This document shows, piece by piece, positions 10,916-20,436 of a DNA stretch of 64,000 bases. The notes beneath the pieces were generated by a model. That model made no database searches and was not told the origin of the DNA. It worked only from the letters and a program-made list of their open reading frames with translations. Each line of letters starts with the position of its first letter. Within the stretch, counting starts at the first letter, position 1. The position numbers and the translations under genes are program-made. The DNA is from Aliidiomarina halalkaliphila (GTDB taxonomy: Bacteria > Pseudomonadota > Gammaproteobacteria > Enterobacterales > Alteromonadaceae), in assembly GCF_007096385.1 (NCBI RefSeq), contig NZ_VJWL01000003.1, positions 248,001 to 312,000 of the forward strand, read 5' to 3'.

Positions 10916-12403
10916 TTATACTTCGTTCAGGGTAAGCCCACCAAAGTGCTGCTGCCACAGCGCTTCTTGTTCGTACAAGCTACGTAAATACGGATTTGCT
11001 TGTAAATAACCTTTTGGGAAATTCAACGTGAAATGATCGTCGGTTACGGTGAGTATGCCGTTGGCAATCATATCGTCGCGGCGACGTTGGCAGCCTAAAA
11101 CCGCTAATCGCAAGACGCGACTTAAACGGGCTAATGGCACGTACTCCGGGAGTGTTTCGGGTTCGGCGTCGTCGTCGATAATACCGGCAACACCGCCGAG
11201 CAGCTCCAATAAAAACTCCCGTTCCCGTACTGAAAATCCCGGCAAGTTGGCATTGGCAAGCATGTAGCGGCCATGGCTGCTCGCGTGCTTGTAATTGAGA
11301 GTGAGCCCAATCTCATGCAGATAGCTGACGGCGCGAACAAGGCGCTCTGCACTTTCTCCTTGAATATCAAGCCAAGCTTTTGGACAGGCCTCAAGGTATT
11401 GTCTCGCCAATTTCTCAACCCGAGCAATTTGGTCGGTATCCAAGTGATAACTTTCAGCGAGGCTTTCGAGGGTGCGTAACTGCACATCCTCATGTTGGAG
11501 CTCTTCCAGCATGCTATAGATAAGCCCTTCCCGTAAAGCGCCTTCGGTGGCTTCGATGGTTTTCATCCCCAAGCTGCGGAAGGCACCTATAAGAATACAC
11601 AAGCCAGACACAAATACCGGCCGCCGTACAGGGCGAAGGCCATGAACCTCGAGTCCGTCGATACTGCCGAAGTTAATGCACTCTTGTAGTAATTGTTCGA
11701 GCCACGTGAGGGTAAAGCGTAAGGGTAATCCGCGCGCGATGGCAATTTCTTGCAATGATTTAAAAGTACCGGATGCTCCCAATGCAGACTCCCATCCATG
11801 TTGCTGATAAGCAGTAACATGAGGCTCAATGAGCCCTTGTACTTTAGCAATTGCAGCGGCGGTATTGTCGCGGTCGATATCACCGTTCTCGAAAAACTCA
11901 GTAATTAGAGTGACGCAGCCCATATCAAGGCTTTTTAAGTAGCGCGCTTCGAAGCCCTCGCCGACCACAATCTCGGTACTTGCTCCACCAATATCAATGA
12001 CCAGCATGGAGCCTTGCACCGACGTCGTATGGGCAATACCTTGAAAAATAGTTGCCGCTTCTTCATCGCCGCTGATAATGCGCAAGGGGTGGCCTAGGGT
12101 ATCGCGGACTTGCTGGAGGAAAGGGTCGGAATCTTTGAGTTTACGCAGTGTGGCGGTGCCTACCGCGGTAATGTTTTCGGGGGCAATATCACGAACCCGA
12201 TCGGCGAAAATGGCTAAGCAGGCGAGAGCCCGTTCACGGGCATCTTCGGCGAGTTCACCAGAGGCGGTTAAGCCGCCGGCGAGTCGTACTTTGCGGCGGA
12301 TTTTTGAAACCACTTGTAAGGAACCGGCAACCACACGCACAACGAGCATGTGGAAGCTGTTGGAGCCCAAATCGATGGCGGCGTAATAATCTTTAGATCG
12401 CAT
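10916..12403 (-). CDS. gppA: Ppx/GppA phosphatase, guanosine pentaphosphatase type
   Basis: The Ppx/GppA family removes terminal phosphate from pppGpp or polyphosphate. I choose GppA because the N-terminus (YAAIDLGSNSFHMLVVR) closely follows E. coli GppA, the 495-residue length equals it (494), and the gene sits beside rhlB as gppA does in E. coli. The actin-like ATPase phosphate loops are AIDLGSNSFHM and VIDIGGASTEIVVG. The C-terminal HD-like helical domain contains YLHEIGLTLNYKHASSHG. Exopolyphosphatase activity cannot be excluded. It lies 25 bases downstream of rhlB on the same strand. Confidence 0.92.
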   Translation of the reverse strand: MRSKDYYAAIDLGSNSFHMLVVRVVAGSLQVVSKIRRKVRLAGGLTASGELAEDARERALACLAIFADRVRDIAPENITAVGTATLRKLKDSDPFLQQVRDTLGHPLRIISGDEEAATIFQGIAHTTSVQGSMLVIDIGGASTEIVVGEGFEARYLKSLDMGCVTLITEFFENGDIDRDNTAAAIAKVQGLIEPHVTAYQQHGWESALGASGTFKSLQEIAIARGLPLRFTLTWLEQLLQECINFGSIDGLEVHGLRPVRRPVFVSGLCILIGAFRSLGMKTIEATEGALREGLIYSMLEELQHEDVQLRTLESLAESYHLDTDQIARVEKLARQYLEACPKAWLDIQGESAERLVRAVSYLHEIGLTLNYKHASSHGRYMLANANLPGFSVREREFLLELLGGVAGIIDDDAEPETLPEYVPLARLSRVLRLAVLGCQRRRDDMIANGILTVTDDHFTLNFPKGYLQANPYLRSLYEQEALWQQHFGGLTLNEV

Positions 12404-12428
12404 CGTCGGGGCTCCTTATCGTGACAGA

Positions 12429-13697
12429 TTAACCGTGCTTTCGTTGGCGCGGTCCAGAATGGCGGCGGCTATGCTCGCGCCCACTCTGTAAACGACGTTT
12501 CTGCGGAATATGCGGCTTCTTCAGATCACTCAACAGGGCGTCGCTATCGTATTTAGTGACGGCGATTTCATGCTGGATATAGCTTTCAATCGCCGGCAGG
12601 TTATACACGTATTCTTCACAGGCGAAACTAATGGCTTTTCCGCTTGCACCGGCACGGCCGGTACGACCAATGCGATGTACGTAATCTTCGCAATCGTCCG
12701 GTAAGTCGTAGTTAAATACGTGACTCACGGCAGGAATATGCAAACCTCGGGCAGCCACGTCGGTGGCGACCAGAATGTCGATTTTGCCTTGGGTAAAGTC
12801 ATCTAGAATACGCAAGCGTTTGCGCTGAGGCACATCGCCGGTGAGCAAACCCACACGATGTTTATCTGCCATGAGCCAATGATACACATAGCTACAGCCA
12901 TGTTTGGTATTACAGAAAACAATGGCTTTATCAGGCCAATCTTCTTCAATTAGTGTCAGCAATAGCTTAATTTTGTCAGGCTTCGAGGGATAAAAGAGCT
13001 CTTCTTCAATGCGCGCACCGGTCATTTGCTCCGGTTCGATCTCAACACTGGCTGGATCGTTCATTTGTTCGTAGGCTAGTTCTTTCACACGGTGTGAAAG
13101 GGTGGCTGAGAACAATAAATTCAAACGCTCTTCTGCAGGGGGCATTTTCTTCAGCATGTAGCGAACATCATCGATAAAGCCAAGATCGTACATGCGATCG
13201 GCTTCATCAAGGACCACAACATCGATATTGTCGAGCCTGTAGGCACCTTGTTTGAAGTAATCGATCAAGCGACCACAGGTGCCGATCAATACATCAACAC
13301 CTTCTTGGAGTTCAGCGCGTTGGGCGTCGTAGCCCTCACCACCGTAAACTACCGCCATCTTCAGGCCGCAGCTTTTTGCGATGGCTTCGGCGTCATTAGC
13401 GATCTGAACCGCTAATTCTCGCGTAGGAGCCATAACAAGGGCACGTGGTTGCGTTTCGTCCGGTTTTCTCTTGGGATTCGTCATCAAGTGGTTGAATAAT
13501 GCCACAAGAAAAGCGATAGTTTTTCCGGTGCCGGTCTGTGCTTGACCAGCCACATCTTTGCCCTGCAACGCAATTGGCAAGCTCATCGCTTGGATTGGCG
13601 TACAGAACTCATAGCCGATTTGATTTAAAGCATCCAGAACTTTAGGATGCAAACCCAAGGCGGCAAATTGGGTTTCAGTAAGGTGTTTTTTGCTCAT
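12429..13697 (-). CDS. rhlB: DEAD-box RNA helicase RhlB
   Basis: RhlB unwinds structured RNA for the RNase E degradosome. The start at 13697 gives 422 residues and the typical [12 protein letters not shown]-terminus; the frame stays open further upstream but that part runs into the trxA promoter region. Motifs in order: FCTPIQA (Q motif), [37 protein letters not shown] and [10 protein letters not shown]. The C-terminal tail is short and basic. It is divergent from trxA and followed by gppA, the conserved enterobacterial arrangement. Confidence 0.96.
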   Translation of the reverse strand: MSKKHLTETQFAALGLHPKVLDALNQIGYEFCTPIQAMSLPIALQGKDVAGQAQTGTGKTIAFLVALFNHLMTNPKRKPDETQPRALVMAPTRELAVQIANDAEAIAKSCGLKMAVVYGGEGYDAQRAELQEGVDVLIGTCGRLIDYFKQGAYRLDNIDVVVLDEADRMYDLGFIDDVRYMLKKMPPAEERLNLLFSATLSHRVKELAYEQMNDPASVEIEPEQMTGARIEEELFYPSKPDKIKLLLTLIEEDWPDKAIVFCNTKHGCSYVYHWLMADKHRVGLLTGDVPQRKRLRILDDFTQGKIDILVATDVAARGLHIPAVSHVFNYDLPDDCEDYVHRIGRTGRAGASGKAISFACEEYVYNLPAIESYIQHEIAVTKYDSDALLSDLKKPHIPQKRRLQSGREHSRRHSGPRQRKHG

Positions 13698-13741
13698 AGG
13701 TGCAGAGTTTAACAGGTTTAGACTTGCATTAGAAAACAGAA

Positions 13742-13747
13742 TATAAT
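13742..13747 (+). promoter_or_regulatory. Candidate -10 element for trxA
   Basis: A perfect TATAAT lies 51 bases before the trxA ATG in the 100-base gap between the divergent rhlB and trxA genes. No good -35 hexamer was found at the ideal distance; TTAGAC at 13718-13723 is the nearest, 18 bp away. Confidence 0.45.
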
Positions 13748-13797
13748 GCGCTGCTACAAAAAAGTTAGCAATGCATGCAACCGATTGGAGATGCAAC

Positions 13798-14124
13798 ATG
13801 AGTGACAATATTGTTCAGCTAAGTGACGATAGCTTCGAAGCCGACGTGCTAAACGCTGATCAACCGGTACTGGTAGACTTCTGGGCCGAGTGGTGTGGAC
13901 CATGTAAGATGATCGCACCTATTCTTGACGAAGTGGCCAATGAATTCGAAGGTAAGCTGAAAGTGGGCAAGTTGAATGTTGACCACAATAATCAGACGCC
14001 ACCGAAGTACGGGATTCGTGGCATTCCAACATTATTGCTGTTTAAGAACGGTGAAGTGATTGGAACCAAAGTGGGTGCGATGTCAAAAACGCAACTGGCT
14101 GAATTCTTAAACGAACACGTATAA
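13798..14124 (+). CDS. trxA: Thioredoxin 1
   Basis: TrxA is the main cytoplasmic protein-disulfide reductant, recycled by thioredoxin reductase. The start at 13798 gives 108 residues, the E. coli length. The redox motif WCGPCK, the preceding VDFWAEW and the cis-proline loop [15 protein letters not shown] are all present. GGAG eight bases upstream of the ATG decides this start over an in-frame ATG nine codons earlier. It is followed by a long non-coding gap before rho. Confidence 0.98.
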   Translation: MSDNIVQLSDDSFEADVLNADQPVLVDFWAEWCGPCKMIAPILDEVANEFEGKLKVGKLNVDHNNQTPPKYGIRGIPTLLLFKNGEVIGTKVGAMSKTQLAEFLNEHV

Positions 14125-14187
14125 ACGTCTGGTAACCAAAGGGTTAATCGCACTGATTAGCCCCTTTGGGGAGCAGGTGAATGGAAT

Positions 14188-14214
14188 GCCCTTGCTGCAG
14201 AAATACGCAAGGGC
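14188..14214 (+). terminator. Probable trxA terminator hairpin
   Basis: A perfect 8-bp stem (GCCCTTGC at 14188-14195 and GCAAGGGC at 14207-14214) with an 11-base loop is followed by a short T-run (GTTTAA). A second, imperfect hairpin (CCAAAGGG...CCCCTTTGG) lies just before it. The T-run is weak. Confidence 0.55.
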
Positions 14215-14252
14215 GTTTAAAAACTGGACGATTTAAATATTTGGTGTTACTT

Positions 14253-14483
14253 TTACTTCGGCAGCACTTCTGATGCTGAGCCACGACAACCCAGCTTCAG
14301 TAAATCATCACTTTCCAGACCGCTGCACATTTGCTCGCTAGCCTGCGCGCAAACAAAGTTACTCTAAAACAAATCCGAAGGTGTGTTGTTCAACGTATTT
14401 GACTTAACAGTTCTGTCATCGGTGATGACTGGTTCCAGTTCAAGCATTACGTTATACGAGACACGCAAGGCAGAAATCGAAAC
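14253..14483 (-). pseudogene. Coding-like minus-strand frame split by an amber codon
   Basis: This lies in the 480-base gap between trxA and rho. Reading the minus strand from 14447, one frame gives 27 codons beginning MLELEPVITDDRT and ending at TAG (14366-14364). The same frame then continues open for another 36 codons, including FVCAQASEQMCSGLESDDLL and LGCRG, to TAA at 14253. The composition looks like protein rather than random sequence. I do not recognise it. It could be the remnant of a small gene, a 25-codon gene starting at 14330, or chance. The rest of the gap holds the trxA terminator and the rho leader. Confidence 0.25.
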
Positions 14484-14523
14484 TCAATAAGAGCAGAGCT
14501 TACATTACATACGCATTCACAAT

Positions 14524-14551
14524 TTGGCATCCTCAGAACTGTAACTATTCT
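14524..14551 (+). promoter_or_regulatory. Candidate sigma-70 promoter for rho
   Basis: TTGGCA at 14524-14529 and TATTCT at 14546-14551 are separated by 16 bp and end 54 bases before the rho ATG. Other promoters further upstream in the 480-base gap are possible, since rho genes often have a long leader that Rho itself attenuates. Confidence 0.35.
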
Positions 14552-14605
14552 GTGCCATGGTGGATGACAAACCCCAAATCTAACCACTGATTAAACCTAC
14601 CGACT

Positions 14606-15868
14606 ATGAATCTGACTGAATTAAAGAACAAGCCCGTCAATGAACTGGTGAACTTGGCCTCCGAAATGGGGCTAGAAAATATGGCGCGCTTGCGCAAACA
14701 AGACATTATCTTCGCTATCTTGAAAGCGCACTCGAAGAGTGGTGAAGATATCTTTGGCGATGGCGTTCTTGAGATTTTACAAGATGGCTTTGGCTTCCTC
14801 CGCTCCGGTGATTCTTCGTACCTTGCCGGGCCCGATGATATCTATGTGTCTCCAAGCCAAATTCGCCGATTTAACTTGCGGACCGGTGATACGGTCGCTG
14901 GAAAAATACGACCACCGAAAGAAGGTGAGCGTTATTTTGCCCTCCTGAAGATCCGCGAAGTTAACTTCGACAAGCCTGAAAACTCCCGTAACAAAATTCT
15001 ATTTGAAAACTTAACACCACTGCATGCGGAAGAGCGTTTGCGCATGGAGCGTGGTAATGGTTCAACAGAAGACATTACCGCTCGTATCCTTGATTTGGCA
15101 TCACCGATCGGAAAGGGGCAGCGCGGATTAATCGTGGCACCGCCGAAAGCCGGTAAAACCTTATTGCTTCAAAATATCGCCCAATCGATTGCGGCAAATC
15201 ACCCCGATTGTGATCTGATGGTGCTCTTGATTGATGAGCGTCCAGAGGAAGTAACGGAAATGCAGCGGCTGGTTAAGGGCGAAGTAATTGCTTCTACCTT
15301 CGATGAGCCAGCCAGTCGTCACGTGCAAGTCGCAGAAATGGTGATTGAAAAAGCCAAGCGCTTAGTAGAGCACAAGCGCGATGTGGTGATTTTGCTAGAT
15401 TCCATTACCCGATTAGCGCGTGCTTACAACACGGTCATTCCTAGTTCAGGTAAAGTACTGACCGGTGGTGTGGATGCCAACGCATTGCACAAACCGAAGC
15501 GATTCTTTGGTGCGGCCCGGAATGTTGAAGAAGGTGGCTCACTTACTATTATCGCTACGGCGCTGATTGATACCGGCTCGAAGATGGATGAAGTGATCTA
15601 CGAAGAGTTTAAAGGAACCGGTAATATGGAACTCCATCTGAACCGTAAAATTGCTGAGAAACGAGTATTCCCAGCGATTGATTACAACCGGTCAGGAACC
15701 CGTCGCGAAGAGCTACTCACCACGCCAGATGAACTGCAAAAAATGTGGATTCTGCGCAAAATCGTGCACCCTATGGGTGAGATCGAAGCCATGGAGTTTG
15801 TGATTGATAAATTGCAGATGACCAAAACCAACGATGAATTCTTTGATTCGATGAAGCGGTCAAAATAA
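14606..15868 (+). CDS. rho: Transcription termination factor Rho
   Basis: Rho is the hexameric RNA-dependent ATPase that ends transcription at rut sites. The 420 residues are almost identical in layout to E. coli Rho (419). The N-terminal helical domain and OB-fold RNA-binding domain (GFGFLRS) are followed by the RecA-like core with Walker A PPKAGKT, Walker B VVILLDS and the secondary-site loops. No strong Shine-Dalgarno sequence precedes the ATG, but the N-terminus [11 protein letters not shown] is the conserved one. Confidence 0.98.
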   Translation: MNLTELKNKPVNELVNLASEMGLENMARLRKQDIIFAILKAHSKSGEDIFGDGVLEILQDGFGFLRSGDSSYLAGPDDIYVSPSQIRRFNLRTGDTVAGKIRPPKEGERYFALLKIREVNFDKPENSRNKILFENLTPLHAEERLRMERGNGSTEDITARILDLASPIGKGQRGLIVAPPKAGKTLLLQNIAQSIAANHPDCDLMVLLIDERPEEVTEMQRLVKGEVIASTFDEPASRHVQVAEMVIEKAKRLVEHKRDVVILLDSITRLARAYNTVIPSSGKVLTGGVDANALHKPKRFFGAARNVEEGGSLTIIATALIDTGSKMDEVIYEEFKGTGNMELHLNRKIAEKRVFPAIDYNRSGTRREELLTTPDELQKMWILRKIVHPMGEIEAMEFVIDKLQMTKTNDEFFDSMKRSK

Positions 15869-15871
15869 TCC

Positions 15872-17341
15872 ATGAAGTATCGTGATCTACGAGATTTCCT
15901 TGCTCAGCTTGAACAACAAGGACAGTTGAAACGCATCACGAAGGAAATCGATCCCAAGTTGGAAATGACAGAAATTGCCGATCGCACGCTGAAAGCGGGC
16001 GGTCCGGCTTTGTTATTTGAGAACCCGAAAGGCCACTCGATTCCTGTACTTGCCAACCTCTTCGGCACCCCGGAGCGGGTGGCGATGGGCATGGGACAAA
16101 GCGATGTGACGCAGCTGCGCGAGGTGGGTAAATTGCTGGCCTACTTAAAAGAGCCAGAACCGCCAGCCGGCTTTAAAGATGCCATGTCAAAACTGCCCCT
16201 GCTGAAAAAAGTTCTCAGCATGGCACCTAAGGTTCTGAAAAAAGCGCCGTGCCAAGATATTGTGATGTCTGGTGACGACGTCGATTTAACCAAGATCCCG
16301 ATTCAGCATTGTTGGCCCGGTGACGTTGCGCCCTTGGTCACCTGGGGGCTTACGGTCACCAAAGGACCGTTAAAAAAGCGTCAGAATTTGGGTATCTACC
16401 GGCAACAACTGCTGGGGAAAAACAAGCTGATTATGCGTTGGCTTAGCCATCGCGGTGGCGCCTTAGACTTTCGCGAGTTTTGTTTGCAGAATCCCGGTGA
16501 ACGTTTCCCAGTGTCGGTGGCGCTAGGTGCTGATCCAGCAACCATTCTCGGTGCAGTCACGCCGGTGCCCGATACCTTATCGGAGTACGCCTTTGCGGGC
16601 TTGCTGCGAGATAGTAAAACGGAAGTGGTCAAATGCGTGAGTAACGATTTACAAGTTCCGGCGCATGCGGAGTTTGTACTGGAAGGCTATATCGAGCCGG
16701 GTGAGATGGCAGAAGAAGGCCCATACGGCGACCATACCGGCTACTACAATGAAGTGGAGAAGTTTCCGGTATTTACGGTGACCCACATCACTCACCGCAA
16801 AGACCCTATTTACCACAGCACCTATACCGGACGGCCCCCAGATGAGCCGGCGATTCTTGGGGTGGCATTGAATGAAGTGTTCGTACCGATTTTGCAGAAG
16901 CAATTCCCGGAAATCGTCGATTTTTATCTGCCGCCAGAAGGCTGTTCTTATCGAATGGCTGTGGTCACGATGAAAAAATCTTATCCCGGTCATGCCAAGC
17001 GTGTGATGCTTGGCGTATGGTCGTTCCTACGTCAATTTATGTACACCAAGTTCGTGATTGTGTGTGACGACGACGTGAATGCCCGAGATTGGAAAGATGT
17101 GATTTGGGCCATTACTACCCGTATGGACCCTGCCCGCGACACCGTGATGATTGAGAATACCCCCATTGATTATTTAGACTTCGCCTCGCCGGTAGCTGGC
17201 CTTGGCTCAAAAATGGGGTTAGATGCAACCAACAAGTGGCCTGGCGAAACTGACCGTGAATGGGGAACCCCCATCGAGATGGATGCCGCCACTAAGCAGC
17301 GTGTTGATGCGTTGTGGGATGAGTTAGGAATTCTGGACTAG
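15872..17341 (+). CDS. ubiD: 3-octaprenyl-4-hydroxybenzoate carboxy-lyase UbiD
   Basis: UbiD decarboxylates 3-octaprenyl-4-hydroxybenzoate in ubiquinone synthesis using prenylated FMN made by UbiX, which is not in this window. The 489 residues are close to E. coli (497). Family segments include [20 protein letters not shown], the catalytic region [11 protein letters not shown] and [21 protein letters not shown]. It begins 3 bases after the rho stop and is followed by fre, as in E. coli. Confidence 0.97.
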   Translation: MKYRDLRDFLAQLEQQGQLKRITKEIDPKLEMTEIADRTLKAGGPALLFENPKGHSIPVLANLFGTPERVAMGMGQSDVTQLREVGKLLAYLKEPEPPAGFKDAMSKLPLLKKVLSMAPKVLKKAPCQDIVMSGDDVDLTKIPIQHCWPGDVAPLVTWGLTVTKGPLKKRQNLGIYRQQLLGKNKLIMRWLSHRGGALDFREFCLQNPGERFPVSVALGADPATILGAVTPVPDTLSEYAFAGLLRDSKTEVVKCVSNDLQVPAHAEFVLEGYIEPGEMAEEGPYGDHTGYYNEVEKFPVFTVTHITHRKDPIYHSTYTGRPPDEPAILGVALNEVFVPILQKQFPEIVDFYLPPEGCSYRMAVVTMKKSYPGHAKRVMLGVWSFLRQFMYTKFVIVCDDDVNARDWKDVIWAITTRMDPARDTVMIENTPIDYLDFASPVAGLGSKMGLDATNKWPGETDREWGTPIEMDAATKQRVDALWDELGILD

Positions 17342-17345
17342 TTAT

Positions 17346-18047
17346 ATGTATCAATGTGTTGCTGAAGTTCTGCGCTGTGAAGCGGTGAACGAATTTGTTT
17401 ATTTGGTCGAGTTGGAATTACCCGAGGCGGTGGATTATATCCCTGGGCAATATTTGTTGGCTGTGATGGGCGAGCGTGATCAACGGCCTTTTTCCATTGC
17501 GTCAACGCCAGCCGATGGCCAGCGGGTGGTGCTGCATATTGGTGCGAGCCCTGATAATCCTTATGCATGGGAAGTCCTTGAGCATATCCGCAGCCACGGT
17601 GAGCTGAACATCAGCCTTCCTCATGGTGAGGCGGGCTATGATCCGGATCGACAGCGCCCCTTGTTGTTAATTGCAGGTGGTACCGGATTTTCGTATACCT
17701 GGTCAATTTTGCAGGCGCATTTAGCCCGTGAATCTGAACAGCCGGTGACACTGTTTTGGGGTGTTCGTCAGGCTAGCGATTTATACATGCACCAGCAGTT
17801 AACCACATTGGCGAGCCAATATGGTCATTTTGAATATATTCCAGTGCTAGAAAAACAAGACGACGCCGATTGGGTTGGTCATCAAGGCTTAGTGCTCAAT
17901 GCCGTCACTGACCACGTCGACGACATTGCTCGTTATGATGTATATATCGCCGGGCGTTTTGAAATGGTGCGGGTTGCCCGTGATACTTTTCATGCACTAG
18001 GTTTACCAAAACAACAGCTATTTGGTGACGCCCTTAGCTTTATTTGA
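17346..18047 (+). CDS. fre: NAD(P)H-flavin reductase Fre
   Basis: Fre reduces free flavins with NAD(P)H; next to ubiD it may supply reduced flavin for prenyl-FMN chemistry. The 233-residue protein has the ferredoxin-reductase fold without a tightly bound flavin. The flavin-site motif is RPFSIAS, the pyridine-nucleotide loop is LIAGGTGFSYTWS and the C-terminal segment is YIAGRFEMVRVARD. It starts 4 bases after ubiD. Its stop codon lies within the -35 box of the following thiamine operon promoter. Confidence 0.95.
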   Translation: MYQCVAEVLRCEAVNEFVYLVELELPEAVDYIPGQYLLAVMGERDQRPFSIASTPADGQRVVLHIGASPDNPYAWEVLEHIRSHGELNISLPHGEAGYDPDRQRPLLLIAGGTGFSYTWSILQAHLARESEQPVTLFWGVRQASDLYMHQQLTTLASQYGHFEYIPVLEKQDDADWVGHQGLVLNAVTDHVDDIARYDVYIAGRFEMVRVARDTFHALGLPKQQLFGDALSFI

Positions 18048-18071
18048 AATTCATCGTAAAGTCGTTATACT
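18044..18071 (+). promoter_or_regulatory. Sigma-70 promoter of the thiamine operon
   Basis: TTGAAA at 18044-18049 and TATACT at 18066-18071 are 16 bp apart, close to consensus. The -35 box contains the fre stop codon. The predicted start of transcription lies about 38 bases before the TPP riboswitch. Confidence 0.65.
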
Positions 18072-18115
18072 GCGCGGCGTTGGTTTGCTGTCATGAATAG
18101 GCAACAGACACAACG

Positions 18116-18218
18116 ATTACCAAAGGGGTGCCCTCGCGGGCTGAGATGTGAATGGGCTGGCGCCGATTCCGAACTCTTTGTACCTGATCCGGTTAATACT
18201 GGCGTAGGGATTGGTAAT
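18116..18218 (+). promoter_or_regulatory. TPP riboswitch (THI element)
   Basis: The conserved thiamine-pyrophosphate aptamer is clear. P1 pairs ATTACCAA (18116-18123) with TTGGTAAT (18211-18218). The 5' core reads GGGGTGCC then GCTGAGA, and the 3' core reads TACCTGATCCGGTTAATACTG followed by GCGTAGGGA. These match the THI-box consensus almost base for base. TPP binding should reduce expression of the downstream thiamine uptake genes. A short open frame across this region is not a gene. Confidence 0.97.
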
Positions 18219-18246
18219 GCACTTCAGACCAATACGGCGGATAACC

Positions 18247-18285
18247 GGATCTCATCTTTTAGCAGGTATTCAAAAGAAGAGATCC
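18247..18285 (+). promoter_or_regulatory. Shine-Dalgarno-sequestering hairpin (riboswitch expression platform)
   Basis: GGATCTCATCTTTT (18247-18260) is complementary to AAAAGAAGAGATCC (18272-18285) over 14 bases with a single A-A mismatch and an 11-base loop. The 3' arm contains the purine-rich ribosome site AGAAGAGA just before the receptor ATG at 18289. There is no T-run, so control is likely at translation initiation rather than by termination. Confidence 0.8.
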
Positions 18286-18288
18286 AAG

Positions 18289-20424
18289 ATGACTATTTCG
18301 AAAGTTTCTAGCGCGGTATGCACCGCACTTGCCCTCAGTACCTTTGTGCCTTTCGCGCTGAACGCGCAGGAGAGCACTGAACAACACTCCGAACAAAGTA
18401 CCACCTCCATTGAACGCATTCTCATTATTGGCGATTTTCGTGCCCGTGGTGTCGAAGATGTCGCCGGCAGCGTGTCGGTATTACAAGGCGAAGATCTACG
18501 TGCTCGGGAAGCGGATCACCTAGAAAACGCGTTAATCATGGCACCAAACGTGAATCTGGCGTCCGGCGCAAGTCGCGGTAGCTTTTTCCAGATTCGCGGG
18601 ATTGGCGAGCGCAGCCAATTTGTCGACCCCATCAACCCGTCTGTTGGCCTCATGATTGATGGCATCAACTACAGTGGTATTGGCAGTGCGGGTACCTTAT
18701 TTGATATTGGCCAAGTGGAAGTATTTCGTGGGCCACAAAGCACCCGTTATGGTGCCGACGCAATGGCCGGTGTCATTTACCTTGGCTCTGAGCCTGTTGA
18801 ATTCATGACCAGTGGCCAGGTAGAAGCCTTGTGGGCGAATTACAATACTTATGCGGCAGGGGTTGCCTTACAACATGGCTTTAGCGACCAATTTGCCATG
18901 CGTGGATCGCTATACAGTTTTGTCAGTGATGGTTTCCAAGAGAATATCTTCTTAGATCGCAACGATACCCAGAACAAAGACGAACTTACTTTGCGCTTAA
19001 ATAGCACTTGGTTGGTTAGCGATGATCTTACCTTAGATTTTACGTATCACCGCTTTGATATCGACAACGGCTACGATGCCTGGTCGCTTGACGGTAATCG
19101 CCAGACCTTATCGGATACTCCAGGGCGGGACACGCTAGATAGCCATGCGGGTCGCATTGCAGCCAACTACAGCGGTAATGATGGCTACGTAGTGCAACTG
19201 ATGACCTCGGCATTGTGGGCAAAATCTGAATATAGCTACGATGAAGATTGGGCCTTTGAAGGCATTCGCCCGGGTTGGGAGTACAACAGTTTTGACGCCT
19301 ACTTCCGGGATCGCGAGCAAGTTGAACTCGAAGGGCGGGTGTTGTCGGATCGCCCAATTGACTTGTTTGGACTCGAAACCGAATGGCTATACGGTGTCTA
19401 TTATCAAACCCGTCGTCAGGATTTAGATCGCGAATATACGTATCTTAGCGCGCCTTTTGCGAGCCGGTACGATAGCGATCGCACCGCGGCTTATGCTGAG
19501 TTACAGCAGCAACTCAGCGAACGTTTACAGCTAACCTACGGGCTGCGTTGGGAGCGTTATGCCAATGATTACGCAGATACGCGCGGAATCACCGCTGAGC
19601 CGACTGACTCCGCTTGGGGTGGTCGATTGAGCCTTGAGTACGCGGTTGCACCGATGCGTCAACTGTATGCCACGGCAACTCGCGGCTTTAAGGCCGGTGG
19701 TGTTAATGGCGAGGCGTTAGGCCGTGTTGAAGATCGTAATCTCGAAGATCACCGTGAGTTTTTAGAGTCACGGGCGACCTTTGCGCCTGAATATCTCACG
19801 AGCGTTGAGTTAGGTTACAAAGCCTTCCTACCGGAGCACAGTTTGCAATTCCAGGTGAATGCATTCTACAGCTGGCGTGATGATATGCAGGTAAATGCCT
19901 ATGTTGAACGTGATGGGGTGTTTGTAACTTACATGGATAATGCGTCTGATGGCACTAACTATGGGGTTGAAGCATCGGTGAATTATGTTCCAACAGATTG
20001 GGTGCGTTGGTTTGCGTCAGTTGGATTGCTGGAAACACAATTTAATGATTTGGTGCTGCGCGATGGCACGAACCTACGCGGCCGCAGCCAAGCCCACGCG
20101 CCGCGCTATCAAGCCCATGTCGGTGGTGATTTTGAACTCGGCGGAGGTTTCACCTTGCGGGTGGAAATGGATGCCCGAGATCGGTTCTATTACTCTAATA
20201 CCCATGATCAAGAGTCGTCACCATACCAATTATTGCACGCGCGTTTAACCTACCGTGTGAGTGACTGGGAGTTGAGCCTGTGGGCCCGTAATATTCTGGA
20301 TGAAGATTACACCACCCGTGGCTTTTTCTTCGGTAATGACCCACGCAAAGATTACGCGCCGGAAACCTACGTACAGTGGGGCGAGCCTCGTCGTATAGGG
20401 CTTACCGCTCGTTATCGTTTCTAG
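18289..20424 (+). CDS. TonB-dependent outer-membrane receptor, probably for thiamine
   Basis: A 711-residue outer-membrane receptor predicted to import thiamine or a thiamine derivative using TonB energy. The signal peptide ends at LNAQE, and IERILIIG near the mature N-terminus is a possible TonB box. The plug domain (about 60-170) contains SFFQIRGIGERSQF and VEVFRGPQSTRYG. The remainder is a 22-strand-type barrel ending in ARYRF with the terminal Phe of barrel proteins. The start at 18289 is chosen because it gives the signal peptide and sits after the sequestered ribosome site. The substrate is inferred only from the TPP riboswitch and the following genes. Confidence 0.9.
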   Translation: MTISKVSSAVCTALALSTFVPFALNAQESTEQHSEQSTTSIERILIIGDFRARGVEDVAGSVSVLQGEDLRAREADHLENALIMAPNVNLASGASRGSFFQIRGIGERSQFVDPINPSVGLMIDGINYSGIGSAGTLFDIGQVEVFRGPQSTRYGADAMAGVIYLGSEPVEFMTSGQVEALWANYNTYAAGVALQHGFSDQFAMRGSLYSFVSDGFQENIFLDRNDTQNKDELTLRLNSTWLVSDDLTLDFTYHRFDIDNGYDAWSLDGNRQTLSDTPGRDTLDSHAGRIAANYSGNDGYVVQLMTSALWAKSEYSYDEDWAFEGIRPGWEYNSFDAYFRDREQVELEGRVLSDRPIDLFGLETEWLYGVYYQTRRQDLDREYTYLSAPFASRYDSDRTAAYAELQQQLSERLQLTYGLRWERYANDYADTRGITAEPTDSAWGGRLSLEYAVAPMRQLYATATRGFKAGGVNGEALGRVEDRNLEDHREFLESRATFAPEYLTSVELGYKAFLPEHSLQFQVNAFYSWRDDMQVNAYVERDGVFVTYMDNASDGTNYGVEASVNYVPTDWVRWFASVGLLETQFNDLVLRDGTNLRGRSQAHAPRYQAHVGGDFELGGGFTLRVEMDARDRFYYSNTHDQESSPYQLLHARLTYRVSDWELSLWARNILDEDYTTRGFFFGNDPRKDYAPETYVQWGEPRRIGLTARYRF

Positions 20425-20436
20425 GAGCTACTATTC

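Noticed and set aside
18093-18311. Open frame of 72 codons on the plus strand
   Set aside because: It lies entirely over the TPP riboswitch and its expression platform; the RNA structure explains the sequence and no protein features are seen.
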